A stretch of DNA of 13,226 nucleotides from Marinilabilia sp964403175 (lineage in GTDB: Bacteria > Bacteroidota > Bacteroidia > Bacteroidales > Marinilabiliaceae): contig CAYOFH010000093.1 of assembly GCA_964403175.1 (NCBI GenBank), positions 1 to 13,226 of the forward strand, read 5' to 3'. The notes under the pieces were generated by a model that saw nothing but the letters and a program-made list of their open reading frames with translations, had not been told where the DNA came from and searched no databases. Made by a program: the position numbers and the translations under genes. Positions 1-6,901 of this stretch are shown piece by piece. Each line of letters begins with the position of its first letter. The stretch's first letter is position 1.

Positions 1-7
1 TGATCAT

Positions 8-679
8 TTACTGATCCACATTAGGAACTTCAATCATTTGCTTTCTTTCAAAATCAAGCGCCACCAGGCTACCCATATTGCCGCGTCCGGTATATACACA
101 TCCGGCATCAAGATTCAGGGGACTCTTTATCTTTTGGGAAAGAATAAAATCGCGTGGCATGGGAGTATGACCATGAATAAGAAGCCTTCCGGCAAGGTAA
201 TCATAATCTACAGGGAAATCACGGATCCACAGCATTGATTGTTTGTCTGTAAGAGGATGGGCTGTATTGAAGTTCAATCCGGCATGAACCACAATAAAAT
301 CATCAGAACTAATGAAAAGTTCCGTGTTTTGAAAAAAATCCTGATAACGCTTACTCATTTCACTTAACGAATCTATTTCAAAACTCTCAAGGGTAGTGCC
401 TCCTCCGTTTATATTCCAGAGCAATAAAGCATCTCCGCCATTAAAGGCATCCAGCAACATCTGTTCATGATTGCCCCGAAGAGTGAAAACATTGTAATTG
501 TTCTTCCTCAGCTCCAGAATAAAATCAATCACCCCCTTACTGTCCGGGCCACGGTCGATATAATCGCCCACACAATACAACTCATCCTCTTTTTTTAATC
601 CGATCTTTTCGGTTACCATTTCCCGGAAGGTACGGGCGCAACCATGGATGTCTCCTATAAAAAATCGTCTTTTGTTCAT
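8..679 (-). CDS. Calcineurin-like metallophosphatase (bacterial PPP / serine-threonine phosphatase 1 type)
   Basis: A 223-residue cytoplasmic protein with the full bacterial PPP phosphatase motif set: GDIHG (D10, H12), GDYIDRG (D39), GNHE (N70, H71), a VHAGL segment (H132) and HGHTP (H169, H171). These residues bind the two metal ions in the family, and the length suits the short bacterial phosphatases such as PrpA/PrpB. The family hydrolyses phosphomonoesters on proteins. Related members (ApaH type) cleave diadenosine polyphosphates, and the exact substrate cannot be read from sequence. There is no signal peptide. The ATG start lies directly before the first motif and is preceded by an A-rich leader. 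Only 19 bases separate the start codon from the target duplication of a MITE copy (699-845), so its promoter must lie in or be altered by that element. The neighbouring protease is divergent. Confidence 0.9.
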   Translation of the reverse strand: MNKRRFFIGDIHGCARTFREMVTEKIGLKKEDELYCVGDYIDRGPDSKGVIDFILELRKNNYNVFTLRGNHEQMLLDAFNGGDALLLWNINGGGTTLESFEIDSLSEMSKRYQDFFQNTELFISSDDFIVVHAGLNFNTAHPLTDKQSMLWIRDFPVDYDYLAGRLLIHGHTPMPRDFILSQKIKSPLNLDAGCVYTGRGNMGSLVALDFERKQMIEVPNVDQ

Positions 680-698
680 TATGTTTTTTGTCTTTTAT

Positions 699-845
699 TA
701 TTCACAATATTTCGTTAAGCTTTTATAAAAGCCTAAAGTCAATCGTTTGCGAGTGAATGAGTTTTTGTCTTATAGAGCAGATTATCAATGTTATATAATT
801 TAGCTTAAATCTTATATCTAAAAGTCTGACGATCTATAGTATTCA
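699..845 (+). mobile_element. MITE-like element copy 1 with target duplication
   Basis: A non-coding 135-bp element at 705-839, flanked by the perfect 6-bp direct repeat TATTCA (699-704 and 840-845). The left end, CAATATTTCGTTAAGCTTTT, and the reverse complement of the right end, CTATAGATCGTCAGACTTTT, match at about 16 of 23 positions by hand count. Just inside the left end is a 14-bp perfect palindrome, GCTTTTATAAAAGC (719-732). The element is about 85% identical to copy 2 at 5649-5783 by hand count (roughly 17 substitutions and two single-base gaps) and more distantly related to copy 3 at 11445-11580. It has no ORF of its own. It occupies much of the 365-base divergent intergenic region 680-1044. 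The rest of that region holds a small dyad at 898-914 and the protease promoter. Confidence 0.8.
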
Positions 846-897
846 GTCAGTATTTTCTGTAACCATAAAATTCTGGTATTTACCCGTGTTTTTAACG

Positions 898-914
898 AAA
901 ATCAATTTGATTTT
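898..914. promoter_or_regulatory. Short dyad, possible operator upstream of the M48 protease
   Basis: AAAATCAA (898-905) and TTGATTTT (907-914) form a perfect 8-bp inverted repeat around a single T. It lies about 75 bases upstream of the predicted -33 box of the protease gene and outside the MITE. A dyad of this size could bind a dimeric regulator, but AT-rich dyads also arise by chance and no regulator is identified. Confidence 0.25.
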
Positions 915-989
915 GTTCATGGATATTTCAGGTTAAGTAGCCATTAATTATCCAGGTAATATAGAGCTCAGTTTTTCGCAGTACCTCCG

Positions 990-1021
990 TTTGGTTTTAA
1001 GCCCGGCAAGGATTAAGTTTG
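990..1021 (+). promoter_or_regulatory. Bacteroidota-type promoter of the M48 protease gene
   Basis: TTTG at 990-993 and TAAGTTTG at 1014-1021 are separated by 20 bases. Both match the Bacteroidota primary-sigma consensus (-33 TTTG, -7 TAnnTTTG). Transcription would begin near 1028, leaving about 17 bases before the ATG at 1045. The alternative in-frame TTG start at 991 lies inside the -33 box, so this promoter decides the start in favour of 1045. Confidence 0.65.
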
Positions 1022-1044
1022 CAGGGCTTAAAAAATTACTTTAT

Positions 1045-2286
1045 ATGCAAGAACATACTACTTTATTTTATGTGATTATTGCCATCCTGCTGATTGATGC
1101 GGTATGGGGCTGGATTCTTGAGGAGTTAAACCGGAAAAGCTGGGCACAGAAAGTTCCTGAAAGATTGTCGGATGTCTATCCTCAGGAAAAATTTGAAAAA
1201 CAAAAACAATACCGGAAAGTCAACCACCGCTTCGGTAAAATTTCATCCACTTTTAGTCTGATGGTATTGCTTGTTTTTCTGTGGTTTCATGGTTTTGCCT
1301 GGGTCGATGATCTTATTCAGAATATTTCAGATCATTGGTTGTTGAGGCCTCTGTTGTTTTTTGGTGTTATAGGAATGGCTTCTTATGTGATCGGATTGCC
1401 CTTCTCCCTGTATCAGACTTTTGTGATAGAAGAGAAATTTGGATTTAATAAAACCACACCGAAAGTCTTTATTCTTGACCAGATCAAGGGACTGTTGCTG
1501 GGCGCTATTATTGGAGGACTTTTGCTGGGTCTGATTGTCTGGTTTTATGAGTTCGCCGGTCAGTGGTTCTGGCTTTATGCCTGGGTGGGGCTGTCACTTT
1601 TCATGATATTTTTCAGTAAGTTTTATACCACGCTTATTTTGCCATTGTTTAATAAGCAAACGCCTCTTGAAGAGGGCGAATTGCGGACTTCCATTGAGAA
1701 TATGAGCCAGAGAGCCGGTTTTACTCTCGAAAATGTTTATGTAATGGATGGTTCCAAACGTTCCACCAAGGCGAATGCATTCTTTAGTGGTTTTGGTAAA
1801 AATAAACGTATTGTGTTATTTGATACGTTGATTAATGATTTGGATAATGATGAAATAGTGGCTGTTCTGGCACATGAAATAGGCCATTTCCGGTTAAACC
1901 ATATTATTTGGAGCACCGTACTTGGAGTATTACAAATCGGTTTAACTTTATTTTTGCTCGGGTGGTTCGTTAACGAGCCTGCCCTATCTCAGGCATTAGG
2001 TGTGTCTGAACCCGTTTTTCATATTGGTCTTATTGGTTTTGGGATTTTGTATAGTCCTGTCAGCAGTATCCTGGGTTTGGGAATGACCATTTTTTCCCGT
2101 CACAATGAATATCAGGCGGATGCTTTTGCCGGGAAATATGCTGATCCCGGAGCTCTTCAGTCGGCCCTGAAAAAGATATCCGCCAATGCGCTCAGTAATC
2201 CTACCCCACATCCGTGGTATGTTTTCTTTAATTATTCGCATCCTCCGTTGCTGAAACGATTACAAGCTTTGGATAAGTGTCAGTGA
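1045..2286 (+). CDS. M48 family integral-membrane metallopeptidase, Ste24 (CAAX protease) type
   Basis: A 413-residue zinc protease of the inner membrane. The catalytic motif HEIGH lies at residues 277-281, and the third zinc ligand is E355 in HNEYQAD, with the usual Asp four residues later (D359). Hydrophobic helices lie near residues 6-25, 65-90, 100-125, 145-175, 180-200, 290-315 and 325-350, giving the multi-helix layout and length of Ste24 rather than the shorter HtpX. In eukaryotes Ste24 trims prenylated CAAX proteins. Bacteria lack such substrates, and the bacterial role is thought to be membrane-protein quality control. The ATG at 1045 is preferred over an upstream in-frame TTG at 991 because the TTG lies in the promoter and the extra 18 residues are not part of the family. 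The gene ends 14 bases before the assembly gap. Confidence 0.93.
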   Translation: MQEHTTLFYVIIAILLIDAVWGWILEELNRKSWAQKVPERLSDVYPQEKFEKQKQYRKVNHRFGKISSTFSLMVLLVFLWFHGFAWVDDLIQNISDHWLLRPLLFFGVIGMASYVIGLPFSLYQTFVIEEKFGFNKTTPKVFILDQIKGLLLGAIIGGLLLGLIVWFYEFAGQWFWLYAWVGLSLFMIFFSKFYTTLILPLFNKQTPLEEGELRTSIENMSQRAGFTLENVYVMDGSKRSTKANAFFSGFGKNKRIVLFDTLINDLDNDEIVAVLAHEIGHFRLNHIIWSTVLGVLQIGLTLFLLGWFVNEPALSQALGVSEPVFHIGLIGFGILYSPVSSILGLGMTIFSRHNEYQADAFAGKYADPGALQSALKKISANALSNPTPHPWYVFFNYSHPPLLKRLQALDKCQ

Positions 2287-2300
2287 ACAATTACCAATGA

Positions 2301-2400
2301 NNNNNNNNNNNNNNNNNNNNNNNNNNNNNNNNNNNNNNNNNNNNNNNNNNNNNNNNNNNNNNNNNNNNNNNNNNNNNNNNNNNNNNNNNNNNNNNNNNNN
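2301..2400. other. Assembly gap (100 N)
   Basis: Exactly 100 unknown bases, the conventional placeholder for a scaffold gap of unknown length. It falls between the 3' ends of two convergent genes. The M48 gene is complete on its left, while the M16 gene on its right runs into it without a visible stop codon. More genes could be hidden if the true gap is large. Confidence 0.97.
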
Positions 2401-5378
2401 ACCACCTGCCGTATATCGTCAAACAATTCCTTGTTTTCTTTGATTTTCTGATCGTTACCGAAAACACATATAGTATTCTGGTTCATAACTTCCGAAATCA
2501 GGCTTGAATAGCTGCGAATATCCTCGGCTGTTGTATTTAGAATGTCATTTCGTTCCTTTTGCATTTCCTTTTTTGTCTTCTTTGTGAAGTAGTTGCTCAT
2601 TGCAATTGCTCCCCTTTGGGACGCTGTTGTAGGGAAATCAATGTTGGAGATGGTTCCGATGATGAACCGTGTCATTTCGGTGCTGTCTGCGTCAAAATCA
2701 GCCAGAAACTCATCGGCAGCATTAAAGTTATCGAGTGTTTCTGTCAGATTGGGGTCACGGTACGATGCGAAATACATATTTCCTGATGGAGATATTCTGG
2801 CCCAACCGCCATAAGCACCGCCCATGACCCGGATTTTATTCTGCAAATAATCACGGGATAATATTTGATTGAGTACCTGCATTTTACCATCCCACTCGTA
2901 TCCAAGATCCTTGAAATTATTTCCCTTAACTACATACTGGACTAAAGATGAAGACATTAATCCATCGTTTCGGGACTCAAAATTGAAAGCCCATTGATTT
3001 AATGTAGCTTCCTGGTCTGCCATTTCAGAAATAAATTTTCCAAATGGTTGTTGGAGTGAAGTGTAATTTTCGTCCGAACAGGTAATGCCTCCCACCATGT
3101 TTTGCTTGTTAAAAAGGAGGGAAGCAACCTTTTTCAGGTTGGTTGCAATCTCTTCATTTTTGGAATCAAAATTACTTGTCAGATCAGTAACAAAATCATA
3201 ATACGTCAGGCCCCCGGTAAGTTCGGCAAACATTCCCATATTACTGAAATAAGAAGCTAATCTTGTCATAGCAATACCAACTCCGTTGTTTTTGGCTTGT
3301 GATTCTACCTGGGACTGGTGACGAACTAATACTTCCTTCAACCGATCAATATCATCAAACTCTGAATGATTCAGTATTTCATCGATAAGTTCGAACATTT
3401 TATCTGTCTTATCCAGTGTTGCTTTGGCTGTGACCCTGAATTTTGGGATCATTTGGTCATCGGAATTTTTTTCTAAATAGTTGCTTATGATGGTATTAAA
3501 ACCTCCTGTGTGAATATTCATCGCATTGTCGAGAGCTCCAAAATCATAGTTTTCGGTATTCATTTTGCCCAGCAATTCGGATAACAGGTTTGCATAAGGA
3601 ATAAGTTCTTTGGGCAACGTACGCAAATCGAAAAATAAATTTGTGTAAACTATATTGTTGGTAAAATCATCGTAATGCAATACCGGTATACCATCAATAC
3701 TCTTTTCCGATGCCTCGTACCATTGCACATCTCTGCTGATGTCAGAAAGTGAAAGCATAGGTATGGTACTAACTGCCTCCGGTGAGTCTTTCCTTTGCTG
3801 ATGCTCTTTGAGTGCTTGGGTTTCCTCCACCAATTGCTGTAATTCTTCTTCTGAAAGACTGGCTTTGTAATCCGCGAGTTTTTGTCTGGTTTTCTCTGCC
3901 ATCTCTTTTTCAAGGCCCGGCTCAGGCTTGAAAACCATCAATAAGGCATGAGGATTGTCGATCATGTGTTCCTGAACAATGTCTTGCAGCATTCCATTTT
4001 TTATACCTTCTTTGACAGCTGCCAGGGGTTTTTCAAATTCCAGTCCGGAGAAAATATCATCGGAAAAGATAATGCTGTTTTTAAGGGAGAATAAGTACAT
4101 CAGTCCTTTCTGTGAGTAATCTCCTTCTCTCAGTCTGAATTCCATTCTGTTGACAATGCCTTCCACTGTTTTCTCGTCAAAGCCTTCTTTGGCAACTTTC
4201 TCCAGAGTGTTAAATACTATTTCTTCAAACTTCTCTTTGTCTTCGGGGTCAGCGTTTTGTATATTTATTCTTAAGACATTTTGTTGACTGTTATCCACCC
4301 ATGAATTGATGTCTTTTCCAATACCTGCCTCCTGCAGAGCTATTCTTAAAGGGGCAGATTCATGATTTACCAGCGCTTCGGCAAGAACATCAAGAGCCAT
4401 TGTCAGATCCTGATCTGTATTGCGGCCTGCCACAAAATAATATGTCAGAAAAGTTTTGTCTGCAGTGCCGGATCCTTCAGGAACGCTGTAAGTCTTTTCT
4501 ACCACCTTTTTTTCTTCAAAAGGTTCCTGGAGCGGAATATCTAATTTCTGGTCAGATTCTTCGTAATCTGAAAAATATTCTTTGTTGAGGAATTCCAGTT
4601 CTTTATCCAGGTCAGCGTCGCCATAAAGCAATACAAAACTGTTGGATGGATGATAATAAGTTTTATGGAAGTTCTTGAAGTAGTCGTAAGTTAAGTCAGT
4701 GATGGCTTCCGGATAACCACCAGAGGAGGCTCCATAAGTATTGTCCGGAAACAGAATTTTATAGCTGTGATAATCTCTCTGTCGCTCAGGATTGGAGAAA
4801 GCTCCTTTCATCTCATTGTAAACAACTCCTTTATATACAATTTCTCCCTCAACACTATCAAGTTCATGATGCCAGCCTTCCTGTTTGAGTATTCTGGGGT
4901 CGGTATGCAGCAGGGGTTTAAAAACTGCATCCATGTATACATGCATTAGATTAAAGTAATCTTTATTATTCATGCTGGCCACAGGGTAGGTAGTGAAATC
5001 AGAACCTGTCATTGCATTCAGGAAAGTATTCAATGATCCTTTCATCAAAAGATCAAAAGGACTTTTGACCGGGAAACTCTCAGATCCATTGAGTACTGAA
5101 TGTTCAATAATGTGAGGTGTGCCGTAATCATGCCGGGGAAAGGTTTTAAATGAAACTGAGAATAGCTTGTTGGCATCATCGGCCGCAATTTTCATTAATC
5201 GGGCACCACTTTTTTCGTGTTCAAAATAGAGACAGTTCGCATTGACTTCCTCTACAAAACGGTTTTCGATTAGTTTGAAGCCGTGATAGACTTCCCCTTC
5301 TTTGTGGGTAGGGCCATCGGAACATGACCACATTGAAATTATCATGGTGATTGCCACCAAAAAAAACATGTTTTTCAT
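2401..5378 (-). CDS. M16C family metalloprotease (presequence protease/PreP-like), probable lipoprotein; C-terminus lost in gap
   Basis: 992 residues are visible. The inverted zinc motif HIIEH lies at H89-H93 and the distal ligand is E189 in YNEMKGAFS. The sequence around it (GTPHIIEHSVLNGSESFPVK) closely follows the PreP/M16C pattern. A helical M16C-associated linker region lies near the middle, and the catalytically inactive second half carries GGAYGGWAR...SYRDP at about 853-875. The family degrades unfolded peptides inside a closed chamber. The N-terminus has one Lys, a hydrophobic stretch and Cys19, resembling a lipoprotein signal (S15-M-W-S-C19, an imperfect lipobox), so the enzyme is probably in the periplasm or outer membrane. 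Family members are about 950-1040 residues, so little is missing. The apparent reading frame through the N run to 2280 is not evidence for the true end. The gene stands alone, divergent from hemH. Confidence 0.9.
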
Positions 5379-5643
5379 TTGTGAGAGGTTTAAAAAATTA
5401 ATGGTGTTCTTGTTTTTTATTTTTAGGGGAATAAAAGTAATAAATATATTTGAACTTATTTTTGAATTGTTTAATGCCTTAGTACTTAGTTAAAAAGCAC
5501 TATAGTTCTGATAAATTTATTTTTTGAAAAGACATTACGAAAGAGTGAAACAAACCAGACACCATTGTTTTTAAATAGTTACCAATATTTGGGATGAGTC
5601 ATAAGTTGTAAAGAAGGTGGTATTTCTTTTCAATGCAATTGGT

Positions 5644-5788
5644 TTTAACAATGCTTCGTTAAACTTTTATAAAAGATTAAAGTTCAAGCGTTTGCAAGTG
5701 AATGAATTTTTAGCTTAAAGCACAGATTATCAATATTAATGATTTAGCTTAAATCCTATATCTAAAAATCTAACGATCTATTGTTTAA
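5644..5788 (+). mobile_element. MITE-like element copy 2 with target duplication
   Basis: A 135-bp element at 5649-5783 between two copies of TTTAA (5644-5648 and 5784-5788). The left end begins CAATGCTTCGTTAAACTTTT, and the reverse complement of the right end begins CAATAGATCGTTAGATTTTT. These match at about 17 of 23 positions by hand count. A perfect 12-bp palindrome, CTTTTATAAAAG, lies at 5664-5675 inside the left end, as in copy 1. It has no ORF. Its right end is 77 bases upstream of the hemH start. The 5-bp duplication is AT-rich and partly self-complementary, so taken alone it is weaker evidence than the 6-bp repeats at the other two copies. Confidence 0.78.
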
Positions 5789-5808
5789 TAAAAACCTAAT
5801 AAAATAAC

Positions 5809-5839
5809 CTTGTTGTTTTATACAAAAGCCTTATTTTCG
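5809..5839 (+). promoter_or_regulatory. Candidate hemH promoter
   Basis: CTTG at 5809-5812, 19 bases, then TATTTTCG at 5832-5839 is a one-mismatch-per-box fit to the Bacteroidota TTTG / TAnnTTTG pattern. It would start transcription near 5846, about 15 bases before the ATG at 5861. It lies just outside the right end of MITE copy 2. Confidence 0.35.
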
Positions 5840-5860
5840 TTTTTATATGAACAAAAATAT

Positions 5861-6871
5861 ATGAAAAAAAAAGCCATACTTCTTACCAACCTGGGCTCTC
5901 CCGACTCACCCAATGTAAGTGATGTTCGTCGCTATTTACGTGAATTTTTAATGGATGAGCGGGTAATTGACATTCCGGTTTTTTCCCGTTGGTTACTGGT
6001 TAACGGGATTATTGTCCCTTTCAGGGCACCAAAAAGTGCAGCTAAATATAAAAGTATCTGGACAGATGAAGGTTCTCCGTTGATTGTGCTGACTGAAAAA
6101 CTAACCCGAAAAGTCCGGGAAAAGTCTAATCTGCCGGTCTATATGTGTATGCGCTACGGCAAGCCCTCGCCCGAGGCTGCTCTTTCTCAGATTTCCAAAG
6201 AACATCCGGATGTTGAAGAGGTGGTGGTATTCCCATTGTATCCGCACTATGCAATGAGTAGTTACGAAACAGCCGTGGAGTATGTAAAAAAAATATGGGC
6301 AAAGGGACCATGGAAGTTTCAGTTGAAAGTAATTGCTCCTTATTATAATTATCCGGGATATATTAAAGCTCTGGCAGAAACGATCAGGCCTTACCTGGAG
6401 AGTGAGTATGATCATTTGCTCTTTAGTTATCATGGAGTGCCCGAACGACATATCCTGAAGGGAGACATCACCGGCCAACACTGTTTACAGTCACCTGATT
6501 GTTGCCAAACCCCATCTTCTGCTCATCAGAAATGTTATCGTCATCAGGTCTTTGAAACCACCCGGATGGTTACCGGATATCTTCAATTGTCCGAAAATAA
6601 ATTCAGTATTTCATTTCAGTCACGTCTGGGAAGTGGTAAATGGCTGGGCCCCGCCACCTCTGATGTGTTGGCCGAATTCCCTGGCAAAGGAATAAAAAAA
6701 TTGCTGGTGGTTACCCCCGCTTTTGTCAGTGACTGCCTGGAGACGCTGGAAGAGATTCAGATGGAAGGGCAGGAGACCTTCCTGGGGGCGGGAGGTATGT
6801 CTTTCACAGCCATTCCTTGTCTGAATCTTGATACAAAGTGGGTGGAAACTATTATCGGATTGGTACGATAG
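5861..6871 (+). CDS. hemH: Ferrochelatase
   Basis: A 336-residue enzyme that inserts Fe2+ into protoporphyrin IX, the last step of haem synthesis. It opens with the family signature LLTNLGSPDSP and contains SYHGVPERH with the metal-handling His191. The C-terminal block FQSRLGSGKWLGPATSD...TPAFVSDCLETLEEI carries the conserved Glu294. Four cysteines (C208, C214, C215, C225) cluster in an insertion-like segment just after the catalytic His, and could bind an iron-sulfur cluster or metal. The ATG at 5861 precedes the family N-terminus exactly. An upstream in-frame TTG at 5810 would add 17 unrelated residues and overlap the candidate promoter. No other haem genes are adjacent. The stop codon lies 13 bases from the end of the convergent chemoreceptor gene. 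Whether protoporphyrin or coproporphyrin is the substrate cannot be told from sequence alone; protoporphyrin is expected in this phylum. Confidence 0.95.
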   Translation: MKKKAILLTNLGSPDSPNVSDVRRYLREFLMDERVIDIPVFSRWLLVNGIIVPFRAPKSAAKYKSIWTDEGSPLIVLTEKLTRKVREKSNLPVYMCMRYGKPSPEAALSQISKEHPDVEEVVVFPLYPHYAMSSYETAVEYVKKIWAKGPWKFQLKVIAPYYNYPGYIKALAETIRPYLESEYDHLLFSYHGVPERHILKGDITGQHCLQSPDCCQTPSSAHQKCYRHQVFETTRMVTGYLQLSENKFSISFQSRLGSGKWLGPATSDVLAEFPGKGIKKLLVVTPAFVSDCLETLEEIQMEGQETFLGAGGMSFTAIPCLNLDTKWVETIIGLVR

Positions 6872-6901
6872 TTTTTGAATACTATTAATCGTATATTTTT
6901 T
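6864..6901 (+). terminator. Possible hemH terminator, weak
   Basis: TACGATAGT (6864-6872) can pair with ACT (6881-6883) plus ATCGTA (6888-6893), leaving a four-base bulge and an 8-base loop. It is followed by TATTTTTT (6894-6901). The structure covers the 13-base space between the convergent hemH and chemoreceptor stop codons. The bulge makes it a weak candidate. Confidence 0.3.

Larger units (their letters stand above)
5379..5860. other. Divergent intergenic region, M16 protease / hemH
   Basis: 482 bases without a credible gene. It holds MITE copy 2 with its duplications (5644-5788) and a weak hemH promoter candidate near 5809-5839. Between 5379 and 5643 the sequence is AT-rich. I see no clear M16 promoter: TACTTTTA on the minus strand at 5439-5432 is one base off the -7 consensus but has no -33 box at the right spacing. 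The small ORFs here show no family resemblance. Confidence 0.6.

Noticed and set aside
2280..2300. Continuation of the M16 reading frame through the N run to a stop near 2280
   Set aside because: The frame is an artefact of translating N as unknown residues. True gap length is unknown, so the bases left of the gap cannot be assigned to this protein.
5644..5788. MITE copy 2 as a conserved structured RNA or riboswitch for hemH
   Set aside because: The same sequence lies before unrelated genes and is bounded by inverted repeats and direct repeats, so mobility explains it better. I cannot exclude that it is transcribed.
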